Of a stretch of DNA of 64,000 nt, positions 33,581 to 42,114 are shown one piece after another. This stretch comes from JAKIYB01 sp964590255 (GTDB taxonomy: Bacteria > Armatimonadota > Hebobacteria > CAIYQO01): assembly GCA_964590255.1 (NCBI GenBank), contig CAZPYA010000014.1, positions 5,044 through 69,043 of the forward strand, written 5' to 3'. The stretch's first letter is position 1. Every line of letters starts with the position of its first letter. The position numbers and the translations under genes are program-made. The notes beneath the pieces are model-generated. The model was not told where the DNA came from. It saw only the letters and a list, made by a program, of their open reading frames with translations, and did not search any database.

Positions 33581-36500
33581 TCACTTCTCCGCCTTCTTCT
33601 CCTCTTTCAACGCCTCATCCACGTATGCCCAGGGGCCGACGGGCGGCACCTGGAAGCGGGTGAGGCGGATGTCGTTTTTGCCTTCGAAGAGCGGGAGGGC
33701 GAGGCCGCGGTCGTAGTAGCCGACTTGCCACTGGCGGCCGTTGAGGTAGAGGGTGGGCGCGATGCCGGTGAGCACCGGGCCGTCGTTCTGTGCGGGGATC
33801 ATGTCGCGGGACATCGCCAACTGCCGGCAGTTGTCCGGCGCCAGGTTTTGCGGCAGCGGCATCTCCAGCACGCGGGCGCGGCCGTCGGAAAGGCCGGTCA
33901 CCTCGCCGGGCTCATCGCCTTTCGGGTAGGTGAAGACGAGGTCATACGGCCCCTCGCCGCGGATGACGAAGTCTTTGTAGCCGATGTAGCCCAGCGCGCC
34001 GACGGAGAAGTCGCGCCCCATCACCAGCCGCATATAGTCTTTGGTGACGAACACCGCTCCCATCTCTCCTTTGAACACGATGTCGTCCTGATTGAATTCC
34101 AGCGGGTCCTTGCTGGCGAAGACGTAGGCATACCCGTCGTCCAGCGTGAATTTCGTCACGCCGGGCTTCACCTCGGTTTTGTCCGCATAGCGGATATCCA
34201 GCTTGCGTACCACCGGCTCATACTTGTAGTACTGATTTCCACCGCCGCCGGCCTCAAGCTCCTGGCGCGTTTTGATGCGCTCCATGGGCATGAAGGTGTG
34301 ATAGGTATAATTGCGGCAGCGCGCCTTGCCGCCGCCCGAGCAGATGGCGATGCTGACGCTCCAGTCCATGTTGCGGTGGATGGCGCCGCTGCGGCCCTTG
34401 AACGCCACCATTTCTTCGGTGTAGTCGATGTCCTGGTCGGGGTTCAGGAAGGCCCAGTCGATGCTGTCCTGCGCCGTCACCTGCACCACGCCGGGGGCCG
34501 GGCAGGCCACCTGCGGGCGCTTCATGTCCGCCGTGCGCGGATAGATGACTACCAGGTAATCTTTCCCGGCAAGCTGGTCGACGCGCATGAGGGTGGCGCC
34601 GCCGGGCGGGAAGCCACAGCCGGAGCCGCCGGCGGTGGCCTTGTAGGTGAAGGTGGGTTTCACCGTCGTCAGGTTGGCGAAGACGATGTCCAGATAGTTG
34701 CCTTGCGGCGTCTTCACCGTCACGCGGTTGCCCTCCACGGTGATGTCCTGCGGCTTGCCGAGCAGCCAGCAGAACCAGTGGGTGGCGGGCAACTGCGGCC
34801 CTCGGAAGCTGTCGCGCAGCACATAGTAGGTGGGGTTGAGCGGGTTCTGGCTCTTCATCGTCAGGAACTGGCGGTACCAGTCGAAGGGCTGCTTGACGAA
34901 GCCGTTCGACGAGCCGCCGGATTTATGATCGAAGCGCTGCCGCCCGCACAGGTAGTCGGCGGTCTGCAGGTAGACGTGCTCGATAATCATGCTGTCCACG
35001 CGGCCGTGGTTGTTTTGCCACTCGGTGAAGCCGCCGAAGGTGACGATGCCGTGGCGAATCTCCGCCGGCTCCGGGCTGTTGTAGCCCAGGCTGCTGTTCG
35101 GCACCACCTGCTCGCCGTTGGCGTAGATTTTGAAGGAGCCCTGGTCCATGTCGAAGTGGCTCTGGTTGTAGCCCTGGCGGAAGAGCAGGAAGGACTCGCT
35201 GGGCTGGCCGAAATTCGTGCGCGAGGTGGCGCCGAAGCCGGGCAAAAAGGCGCCGGAGATCTCATTCGGCTGCTTCGCCTCAATGCTCGGGTCATAGCCC
35301 AGCCATTGCGCGTTCGTCATGTTGCCGTGGTTGCCGGGCGACTTGCCCATTGCCTCCCATGCCCACATGAGCGTAGCGGCCATGATGGGATCCTTGTCGC
35401 GCATCAGCCGCGCCATGTTCGGCAGCGAGTCGCCGCGCGAGATGACGCCGTTGCCGGTGCCCTCGCAGGCGCGCAGCCCCTTCATGTTGGCATCGGGGGG
35501 TGACAGCACCGCCAGCATGTATTTGTGGATCGCCACCGCGTATTCCAGCATGTTGTCGGTCATCGCCCCGGCGTGGTTCAGCGACAGCAGCGCGTCGGTG
35601 ATGAACGGCACCGACGCCTGCTGATACCCCTGCTCCTCGCGCCAGGCGCCGTATGGCGAGGTGTTGTCCGCCAGCTTCCACTCGGTGTAGGCCACGGCGT
35701 CCTTCATCCACAGCTTGTACAGCGGATGGGCCTTGACGAGCTGGATATACTGCGGGAAGCCCATGTAGCGGTTGATGGGCATGTTCGGGTTGCCCAGGTG
35801 GTCGCCCAACCCACGCGGGTTGAAGTCGGGTTCGGTGTAGAGATAGCAGATGGCGGCGATCTTCGCCCGCAGCGCCGCCCGCTGCTCGGTGGGCAGGTTC
35901 GGCCACGCCAGCGCGTCATCGCAGAAGGGGACGATGCCGTTGTCATACTGCGCCTGGCGGAAGGAGGAGCCGGTGTTCGACACTCCCTCTTTCAGCCGCT
36001 TGTCCAGCCAGCCCAGCGCCGCCTTCGTCGAGTTGGCGCCGTTGGCGTCCGTCGGGTTCATGATGTAGAGCTTGCTCAGCGTGTCTTTATACGGGTTGCC
36101 GGGCAGCGTGGCCTTCAGCAGGCCGGCTTCCTTGAAGTTGACATAGGTGTGGGGCGGCGCCGCGCCCTCGCCGGCAGGATCGCGCCAGGTGAGGATCCAG
36201 TCCTTGTAGGTATCCAGTCCGATGAAGCCGTATTGCAGGCGCTGGGCCTTGCGGTCACCGTCCGCCAGCGTCAAGCCCCAGTAGCGGGATCCGTAGGTGT
36301 CCGGGTCGCCGGGGTCGTCTTCGGCGCTGTCGAAGGGATTATACGGGCGCAGCACGCCGTAGCAACTGAAGGGCAGTTCCAGCACCGTCGGCTGGTCGGC
36401 GCGGGCGCGCAGGCGCGCCACGGCGTTGTGCGGGTGGCGCCAACTGCCCGAGTGCAGCACCAGCAGGCCAATCTTCGTCGCGGCGTCCATCTCGTAATAC

Positions 36501-37345
36501 ATGCGGCTGCCGAACATGTCCCATGGGGCGACGGCGGTGAAGGTGCTGTTCACCAGCGGCGTGATTTTGCCGAAGTCGCCGCTCTTCCACGGATACGCGT
36601 ATTGGTCGGGGTCATCGAGGGTGGGGAAATTCTTCCCCAGGCTCACCGCCAGGTAGTCGGTGCCGTCGGTGAGGGCGGGGGAGATGAACTCTTCGGTCAC
36701 GAAGGCCATCGGCGCGCCCTGGTCCAGCCGGACGACTACCCGGTAAAAGGCGTCGCCTTCGAGCTTATACTCGAACTGCACCTCGGCGTAGACCGGTCCC
36801 TCGGCGAGGATTTCCGCGGAGTAGCCGTTGGCCTTGCGCTTCGTCACCAGCTTCGAGCCGCCCGCCCAGGCGCCGTCCGCCTGCCGGAAGCCGGCGAAGG
36901 GGCCGGGCAGCTCGCTGGCCGGCACCGGCTTTTCCGCCTTCAGCGAGCCTTTCGGGCCCAGGCGGATGGCGACGGCCTCGTTCTTCAGTTCCAGAAAGCC
37001 TTTCCCCTTCACCAGTGACACCGGCGCGGGGAGGTTCGGCGCGTCGTCTTCCGTCAACTTATATGTGACGCTGGCGTTGGCGGGCACCGCGGCGAGGAAG
37101 GAGACGGTGGCCGACTTCATGCTGCCTCCCTTCCCCTCCACTTCGGTGTATTGCACCGGAATGGCCTTACCGTCTGGCCCGAGCAGCGTCAACTCCGCCG
37201 CCTTCATCGGGGCGGGGAACTCCACGTCGTAGGAGACCACCTCCGGCCCCCAGGCACGCCCGGTGATATCGGTGATGACAAAGGGCTCTTCATAAGCCAG
37301 TGCCGCGACGGTGAATAGCATCGCGCATAAAGCGAGGACGCGCAT
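33581..37345 (-). CDS. Giant secreted heparinase II/III-like protein (paralog P3)
   Basis: A 1254-residue secreted protein. Residues 1-17 are a signal peptide (MRVLALCAMLFTVAALA). The N-terminal beta domain opens FVITDITGRAWGPEVVSYDV, matching P1. Near 725-740 it has NQSHFDMDQGSFKIYANGEQ, the best match in the window's giant paralogues to the H-x-D-x-G-S-F-x-x-Y motif of heparinase II/III-type lyases. The C-terminal third is beta-rich and ends in a lysine- and glutamate-rich tail. It is probably a polysaccharide lyase. AGGAGG lies 9 nt before the start. Next genes on this strand are the Imm26-like pair (downstream) and, upstream across a repeat pair, a nitrilase-family gene. Confidence 0.67.
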   Translation of the reverse strand: MRVLALCAMLFTVAALAYEEPFVITDITGRAWGPEVVSYDVEFPAPMKAAELTLLGPDGKAIPVQYTEVEGKGGSMKSATVSFLAAVPANASVTYKLTEDDAPNLPAPVSLVKGKGFLELKNEAVAIRLGPKGSLKAEKPVPASELPGPFAGFRQADGAWAGGSKLVTKRKANGYSAEILAEGPVYAEVQFEYKLEGDAFYRVVVRLDQGAPMAFVTEEFISPALTDGTDYLAVSLGKNFPTLDDPDQYAYPWKSGDFGKITPLVNSTFTAVAPWDMFGSRMYYEMDAATKIGLLVLHSGSWRHPHNAVARLRARADQPTVLELPFSCYGVLRPYNPFDSAEDDPGDPDTYGSRYWGLTLADGDRKAQRLQYGFIGLDTYKDWILTWRDPAGEGAAPPHTYVNFKEAGLLKATLPGNPYKDTLSKLYIMNPTDANGANSTKAALGWLDKRLKEGVSNTGSSFRQAQYDNGIVPFCDDALAWPNLPTEQRAALRAKIAAICYLYTEPDFNPRGLGDHLGNPNMPINRYMGFPQYIQLVKAHPLYKLWMKDAVAYTEWKLADNTSPYGAWREEQGYQQASVPFITDALLSLNHAGAMTDNMLEYAVAIHKYMLAVLSPPDANMKGLRACEGTGNGVISRGDSLPNMARLMRDKDPIMAATLMWAWEAMGKSPGNHGNMTNAQWLGYDPSIEAKQPNEISGAFLPGFGATSRTNFGQPSESFLLFRQGYNQSHFDMDQGSFKIYANGEQVVPNSSLGYNSPEPAEIRHGIVTFGGFTEWQNNHGRVDSMIIEHVYLQTADYLCGRQRFDHKSGGSSNGFVKQPFDWYRQFLTMKSQNPLNPTYYVLRDSFRGPQLPATHWFCWLLGKPQDITVEGNRVTVKTPQGNYLDIVFANLTTVKPTFTYKATAGGSGCGFPPGGATLMRVDQLAGKDYLVVIYPRTADMKRPQVACPAPGVVQVTAQDSIDWAFLNPDQDIDYTEEMVAFKGRSGAIHRNMDWSVSIAICSGGGKARCRNYTYHTFMPMERIKTRQELEAGGGGNQYYKYEPVVRKLDIRYADKTEVKPGVTKFTLDDGYAYVFASKDPLEFNQDDIVFKGEMGAVFVTKDYMRLVMGRDFSVGALGYIGYKDFVIRGEGPYDLVFTYPKGDEPGEVTGLSDGRARVLEMPLPQNLAPDNCRQLAMSRDMIPAQNDGPVLTGIAPTLYLNGRQWQVGYYDRGLALPLFEGKNDIRLTRFQVPPVGPWAYVDEALKEEKKAEK

Positions 37346-37383
37346 GGGGGAAACCTCCTGTAGTGTGATAACGGTTCTGTCGT

Positions 37384-37514
37384 CGGACCCCTCCCCCAGC
37401 CCCTCCCCGAACCGGGCGAGGGGGGAACCGCTTTCTGATTATGTATGAGTGTCACATGTAACGCAATAGCCTGCTCCCCTCGCCCGGTTCGGGGAGGGGC
37501 TGGGGGAGGGGTCC
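37384..37514. repeat. REPIN-like head-to-head pair of family A repeats
   Basis: Two nearly identical family A copies in opposite orientation, 37384-37426 and 37473-37514, each with CGGACCCCTCCCCCAGCCCC and CCCCGAACCGGGCGAGGGG, are separated by about 46 nt. They could form a stem of roughly 40 bp. Confidence 0.88.
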
Positions 37515-37535
37515 GCTAACAGGGACGCTTTCGTA

Positions 37536-38369
37536 CTATGCGTTCTCCGGAAAATGCACCACGCAATGCACCATCTGGTCCTGCTGGTGCTCCATGATGA
37601 GCGTGCCGGGAATCTGAGCACGGAGGGTGCCGAAGGTGTCGGCGATGAGGCAGTGGCCCATGTGGTGCATCTTCTTGCCGTCGAAGCCGAGGGCGTTGGC
37701 GGCGGCGAAGGCCAGCGGGCGGCGGCCTTCTTTCACGAAGGCGTCGTGCAGGCACACGTAATTCCGGTATTCCGCCGCCAGCGCTTCCCCTTCCGCGGTG
37801 AACAGCTCTTCGTGATGGAGGTAGGGAATGGGCTTGTCGTGGATGTGGTCGCCACCGGCGCAGGGGTGGCAGCGGAAGTCGATCCGCAGCTCCTCCAGCA
37901 TATCGTACAGCCCGTCCATGCCGCTGTCGGCGCAGATGATGAGCGCCGTGCGCACGCCGTTGAACTCGAACACCGTGCGCTCGCGCGGGCCGGCGGAGAG
38001 GCCGCCTTTCAGCTCGATGGGGGTCATATTATGCTTGCGCTGCGACCCGAGGCTGCCGTCCGGCCGCGCCACCACGTGGGTGTTGTAGTAGGCGCCGTCC
38101 TCCATTTCGATGAAGCCGGCCAGCACGGTGATGCCATACTGTTGCGCCCACTGCGAGATCTGCGACGTCAGCGGTCCGCCCACCGGCTCGGCAAAGGCCT
38201 TGTTCTCGTCAGAGAACTCATACGAGTGTACTACCGTCTCCGCGAAAAGGATCACCTCGACCCCCACCGCCGCGGCGGACTGGATCTGCGGGCGCATGCG
38301 CGCCAGGTTGGCCCAGGGATCGCCGGAGACGGAATGAATCTGCGAGACCGCAACGTGAAGAGAACGCAT
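37536..38369 (-). CDS. Carbon-nitrogen hydrolase (nitrilase superfamily)
   Basis: A 277-residue amidase/nitrilase-fold enzyme hydrolysing a C-N bond in the cytoplasm. The Glu-Lys-Cys triad is present: E44 in LFAETVVHS, K112 in SQRKHNMTP and C146 in LIICADSGMDG. The residues after the cysteine (ADS) differ from the more usual YD, and HPCAGGDH follows, so the substrate pocket is unusual. The ATG at 38369 has AAGGAG at 7 nt; the upstream in-frame extension runs through a family A repeat and is rejected. It shares a strand with the P3 gene and is flanked on both sides by REPIN-like repeat pairs. Confidence 0.82.
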   Translation of the reverse strand: MRSLHVAVSQIHSVSGDPWANLARMRPQIQSAAAVGVEVILFAETVVHSYEFSDENKAFAEPVGGPLTSQISQWAQQYGITVLAGFIEMEDGAYYNTHVVARPDGSLGSQRKHNMTPIELKGGLSAGPRERTVFEFNGVRTALIICADSGMDGLYDMLEELRIDFRCHPCAGGDHIHDKPIPYLHHEELFTAEGEALAAEYRNYVCLHDAFVKEGRRPLAFAAANALGFDGKKMHHMGHCLIADTFGTLRAQIPGTLIMEHQQDQMVHCVVHFPENA

Positions 38370-38389
38370 GAAAGGCTCCTTATGACTAT

Positions 38390-38534
38390 CGCCAGACCCC
38401 TCCCCCCAACCCCCTCCCCGAAACGGGCGAGGGGGAGTGATCCCTGTATACAACCGAATATCTGTCCAACGTCACACCATCACGCTCCTCCCCCTCGCTC
38501 GGCTCGGGGAGGGGGTTGGGGGAGGGGTCTGGCG
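38390..38534. repeat. REPIN-like head-to-head pair of family A variants
   Basis: Copies at 38390-38437 and 38485-38534 in opposite orientation, separated by about 47 nt. Outer ends CGCCAGACCCCTCCCCCCAA and its reverse complement match exactly; cores are CCCCGAAACGGGCGAGGGG and a variant with GCTCGGCTCGGGG. Confidence 0.87.
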
Positions 38535-38544
38535 TTAGCACCCG

Positions 38545-38809
38545 TCACATCTCCGGCAACTGCACCGGTTCTTCATCAATACGACGTTCCGCCGCCGCTT
38601 CCTCTTCCTCCGCCAGGTCGTCGAGCCAGAATTGCTGCTCATATCATGTGCGTGTAACGGCTGTTGGCCTTTACCAGCTCGCGGTGCGGACCCTGCTCGA
38701 CGATATGGCCGTTTTCCAACACAAGGATGACGTCGGCGCTGCGGATGGTGCTGAGGCGATGGGCGATGATGAAGGTGGTGCGGCCTTCCATGAGCCGCTC
38801 CAGCGCCTG
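38545..38809 (-). pseudogene. Fragment: duplicated 3' end of the ABC transporter gene
   Basis: 265 nt that match 39172-39435, the last 88 codons of the ABC exporter, with about 15 substitutions and one extra base (CATATCATGTG against CATACATGTG) that breaks the frame. That is about 94 percent identity; the last 80 bases are identical. It carries no Walker motifs and cannot encode a working protein. It ends abruptly at 38809, where the sequence switches to unrelated, more AT-rich DNA. Confidence 0.9.
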
Positions 38810-38846
38810 CTATGCACCCGCATTATTTCGAGCTATACTACCCACG

Positions 38847-39170
38847 ATGTTTTCGCGAAATCCGCTACATTACATACCGAAACGGCAACCGTATCGCACG
38901 ATCTTCTTCGTGTGGGTTATCAATTTCTTTCTATACGTGCTGATTGCGATTGCCATCGGAGGCAGTCCGGACACACAGCTCACACACGCTGGCAAATATT
39001 TCCTAAGCCAACATGGCAAAGCGACGGAAGTGCCGTATGCGGTATATCTGTATAGCCAAATACACTCATTCATCACCATCAGTTTGTTCCCCATTTCTCT
39101 CATCGCAATGATGCTCGATTGGGGTATAGTCGAGAAACGCCCTCGCTCGAAGCGACACCGGAGCGAATGA
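38847..39170 (+). CDS. Small two-helix membrane protein, unknown function
   Basis: A 107-residue hypothetical protein with two strong hydrophobic segments, FFVWVINFFLYVLIAIAI and FITISLFPISLIAMML, and a basic C-terminus (EKRPRSKRHRSE). I do not recognise a family. GC content is about 48 percent, against about 65 percent around it, suggesting foreign origin. It is sandwiched between two copies of the 3' end of the ABC exporter gene, and its stop is 1 nt from that gene's stop (convergent). The ATG at 38847 is the first sensible start; no strong ribosome-binding site is seen. The frame extends upstream into the duplicated ABC segment, which is a shadow. Confidence 0.6.
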   Translation: MFSRNPLHYIPKRQPYRTIFFVWVINFFLYVLIAIAIGGSPDTQLTHAGKYFLSQHGKATEVPYAVYLYSQIHSFITISLFPISLIAMMLDWGIVEKRPRSKRHRSE

Positions 39171-39171
39171 T

Positions 39172-41034
39172 TCACATCTCCGGTATCTGCACCGGTTCTT
39201 CTTCAGTACGACGTTCCGCCGCCGCTTCCTCTTCCTCCGCCAGGTCGTCCAGCCAGAATTGCTGTTCATACATGTGCGTGTAAAGGCTGTTGGCCTTCAC
39301 CAACTGGCGGTGCGGGCCTTGCTCGACGATGTGGCCGTTTTCCAGCACGAGGATGACGTCGGCGCTGCGGATGGTGCTGAGGCGATGGGCGATGATGAAG
39401 GTGGTGCGGCCTTCCATGAGCCGCTCCAGCGCCTGGTGAATGAGAATTTCCGACTCGGAATCTACCGAGGAAGTGGCCTCGTCAAGGATGAGGATGCGCG
39501 GGTTGGCGAGGACGGCGCGGGCGATGGCCACGCGCTGGCGCTGCCCGCCGGAGAGCTTCACTCCGCGCTCGCCGATCTCGGTGTCGTAGCCGTTGGGCAG
39601 CTTCTCGATGAACTCGTGGGCGTTGGCAATGCGCGCCGCCGCCTCCAGCTCTTCGGTCGTGGCGTCCACCTTGCCGTAACGCAGGTTTTCCGCCACGCTG
39701 CCGTTGAAGAGGAAGGTTTCCTGCAGCACCAGCGCGATCTGCCGGCGCAAATCCGCCTGGCGCAGCGCGCGCACATCGATGCCTTCAATGAGGACTTCGC
39801 CCTCGACTGCCTCGTAAAAGCGCGGAATGAGGTTGATAAAACTGGTCTTCCCCGCGCCGCTGCGCCCCACCAGCGCGATGCGCTGGCCCGGTTCGGCAAC
39901 GAGCGAGATGTCGTGCAGCACCGGCTCCCCGGTGGCGTAGCTGAAGGAGACGTTGCGGAACTCCACCCGCCCCTGCACCGTTTCGAGTGTCGCCGGTTGT
40001 GTCGGGTCCTGAATAGCCGGCACGGTGTCCAGCACCTCGAGGATGCGCTCGCCCGCCGCCAACGACCGCTGGATGCTGTCGAAGAACTGGAAGAGTTGGC
40101 CGATGGGCTGGTAGAAGCTGCCCGTATACATGAAGAGCGCAACCACCATGCCGGCCTCCAGGCGCTGCTGGAAGACCAGGCTGATGCTGAAGAGCAGCAC
40201 GCCGAGCGTGGCGAGGTTGCCGACCATCCCCATCAACGGCCCGAAGGTGGACCACATGCGAATGCCGCGCACGTTCATGTCGCGCACTTCCACGCTGGTG
40301 TCGGTGACATGATGCAGTTCGTCCGCCTCGCGCGAGAAGGCCTTGATGACGCGGATGCCGGCGATATTGTCCTGCAGCTTCGCGTTGAGATCGCCGACGC
40401 GGTCGCGGATAGCCCGGTAGACGCGCCGCATGATCCCGCTGAACATATAAATGCCGAGAAAGAGCACGGGGACGGGGATGAGTACCAGCCAGGCGATAAG
40501 CGGCGAATATCCGTGCATATAATACCAGGCCAACCCCATGCCGAGAATGCCCATCACCAGCACGTCCAGCCCGTGTACCATCAGGTGCTCGATCTGCTCG
40601 ACGTCACCGGTCATGCGCGACATCAAGTCGCCGGTCTGCCGGTTGTCATAATAGGTGAGCGGCAGGCGTTGAAAATGGCCGTAGAGCCGCACGCGCAGAT
40701 TATGGATGACCTTCTGCCCCGCCACGTGCAGCCAATACGTGCGCAGCATGCCGAAGAGCATGCTGCCCAGGTAAACGCCACCGAGCAGCAGCACCGCCCG
40801 CACGCCCTGCGCATACGTGCCGTCTGTCTTCAACACGTCGTCAATGATGTGTTGCATGATGCGCGGCGGCTGCGCGCCCAGAAAAGTGGTCGCCAGCATG
40901 CAGGCGAGGCCAAACAGCATCACCGGCCAGAATGGCATAATCCACGGCAGCACCCGCTTCATGGAGTGAAAGGGGTGTTTCGCGCTCGTTGGCACCGCCC
41001 CGCCCCGCACATATCGTCCGACACCCATTCGCAT
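39172..41034 (-). CDS. ABC exporter, fused membrane and ATPase domains (MsbA-like)
   Basis: A 620-residue half-transporter of the type IV ABC exporter family, working as a dimer in the inner membrane to export lipids, glycans or drugs. Residues about 25-320 hold six membrane helices. The ATPase domain has Walker A GRSGAGKTS at 390-398, the Q-loop in ALVLQETFLF, signature LSGGQRQR at 494-501, Walker B ILILDE at 514-519 and the H-loop IIAHRLST. The C-terminus is an acidic tail. The ATG at 41034 has no clear ribosome-binding site; another in-frame ATG is at residue 25. Its 3' end is duplicated at 38545-38809. The substrate cannot be told from sequence. Confidence 0.9.
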   Translation of the reverse strand: MRMGVGRYVRGGAVPTSAKHPFHSMKRVLPWIMPFWPVMLFGLACMLATTFLGAQPPRIMQHIIDDVLKTDGTYAQGVRAVLLLGGVYLGSMLFGMLRTYWLHVAGQKVIHNLRVRLYGHFQRLPLTYYDNRQTGDLMSRMTGDVEQIEHLMVHGLDVLVMGILGMGLAWYYMHGYSPLIAWLVLIPVPVLFLGIYMFSGIMRRVYRAIRDRVGDLNAKLQDNIAGIRVIKAFSREADELHHVTDTSVEVRDMNVRGIRMWSTFGPLMGMVGNLATLGVLLFSISLVFQQRLEAGMVVALFMYTGSFYQPIGQLFQFFDSIQRSLAAGERILEVLDTVPAIQDPTQPATLETVQGRVEFRNVSFSYATGEPVLHDISLVAEPGQRIALVGRSGAGKTSFINLIPRFYEAVEGEVLIEGIDVRALRQADLRRQIALVLQETFLFNGSVAENLRYGKVDATTEELEAAARIANAHEFIEKLPNGYDTEIGERGVKLSGGQRQRVAIARAVLANPRILILDEATSSVDSESEILIHQALERLMEGRTTFIIAHRLSTIRSADVILVLENGHIVEQGPHRQLVKANSLYTHMYEQQFWLDDLAEEEEAAAERRTEEEPVQIPEM

Positions 41035-41089
41035 AACTTGGTTCTACTTTCCGTCTCTCATGTCTTTGAATACACAGAGTTGGCCCGAA

Positions 41090-41352
41090 TCGATAGTCAC
41101 TGTCTGGAGCAGGGCGGGAGCCTGGCCGCCTATAGTCACCGGTTGGATACATGATTGAGCCGGGCTCCCGCCCAATGCCGTTAAATAAGGATTTTCATCC
41201 CGCCGTTATTACCTCTCCCCCAGACCCCTCCCCTACATGGGGAGGGGAGATGAATAAGGCAACATGACGACGCGATAAACCTGTTGATCAGCAGACTCAG
41301 CTTATTTGAATGGCATTGGGGCTCCCGCCCTGTTCTAAACAGTGACCATCGA
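41090..41352. repeat. Nested inverted-repeat element (33-bp ends) with family A-type core
   Basis: Outer arms 41090-41122 and 41320-41352 are inverted repeats with 4 mismatches in 33, each containing CAGGGCGGGAGCC. A further inverted match lies inside (CTCCCGCCCAATGCC at 41165 against GGCATTGGGGCTCCC at 41312). The middle holds GACCCCTCCCCTACATGGGG at 41223. No gene is present; the whole 41035-41362 gap is essentially this element. Confidence 0.75.
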
Positions 41353-41362
41353 CATACCGCAC

Positions 41363-41989
41363 CTATCCCTGCAACCCCTTTAACTCCTCCACCACCGCGC
41401 GGAGTGCGGCCACCTCTTCGCGGAGGGCGGAAACCTCTTCTTCCAGCGCGCGCAGGCGGTCGGCGCGGGGGAGGACGGGTTCGGCGTCGGATGCGCTGAT
41501 GGTCGGTTCGCCGGCGAGGAGGTGGGCGTAGCGCGATTCGCGGCGGCCGGCCTGGCGGGGCAGCAGCACCACCAACTCGCGCGAGGCCAGCGTCTCCAGC
41601 AGCGCCTCCGTCTCCTCGGCGGTGAGGGTGAGGCCGAAGCGTTCGGCGCGTCCGCGCAGCTCGCTCGCCGTCTGCGGGCCGCGCAGCATCAGCTCACATA
41701 GTAGCGCGGTCTCCGCCGGCGTGGTCTCATAGGCGTCGGCGAAATACTGGCGGTATTTCGCCGTCCGTCCCTCGCGCATGATGTGAATGAGCGACTTCGC
41801 CCGCAGCCCTTCCAGCGCCTCCAGCACGATCTCCTCGTCATACTCCGTCACCGGGTCGCGGTTCGACTTCTGGTTGCAGGCGTTCACCAGCGCGTTCAGC
41901 GTCAGCGGGTAGTATTCCGGCGTGGTCACCGATTTTTCCACCAGCGCGCCCAGCACGCGAATTTCCGTATCCGTCAATATCGCTATCAT
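41363..41989 (-). CDS. yceH: YceH family protein (DUF480/UPF0502)
   Basis: A 208-residue UPF0502 protein made of two winged-helix domains. The family opening is clear: LTDTEIRVLGALVEKSVTTP then YYPLTLNALVNACNQKSNRD, and later ETALLCELMLRGPQTASELR and GRRESRYAHLLAGE. A coiled-coil tail (ALEEEVSALREEVAALRAVV) completes it, as in other members. Function in the family is unknown; DNA binding is plausible from the fold. Monocistronic; the start ATG at 41989 has GAGGGTGAT just upstream. Confidence 0.9.
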   Translation of the reverse strand: MIAILTDTEIRVLGALVEKSVTTPEYYPLTLNALVNACNQKSNRDPVTEYDEEIVLEALEGLRAKSLIHIMREGRTAKYRQYFADAYETTPAETALLCELMLRGPQTASELRGRAERFGLTLTAEETEALLETLASRELVVLLPRQAGRRESRYAHLLAGEPTISASDAEPVLPRADRLRALEEEVSALREEVAALRAVVEELKGLQG

Positions 41990-42114
41990 ATCACCCTCGT
42001 CCGTTCATCCCGGCAGGAAATGGGGACTATACCGAATTTCCCCGGTATTGTGAAGATGCACGCTTCCAACACCATACGCCATTCGTTGCTGTACCCATTT
42101 CCCGATAGCGCATC

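Noticed and set aside
33404..35503. A 699-codon open frame on the plus strand
   Set aside because: Antisense to the P3 lyase gene; low-complexity, Arg/His/Val-rich composition typical of a shadow frame.
39259..41154. A 631-codon open frame opposite the ABC exporter
   Set aside because: The exporter on the minus strand has all ABC motifs; the opposite frame has none.
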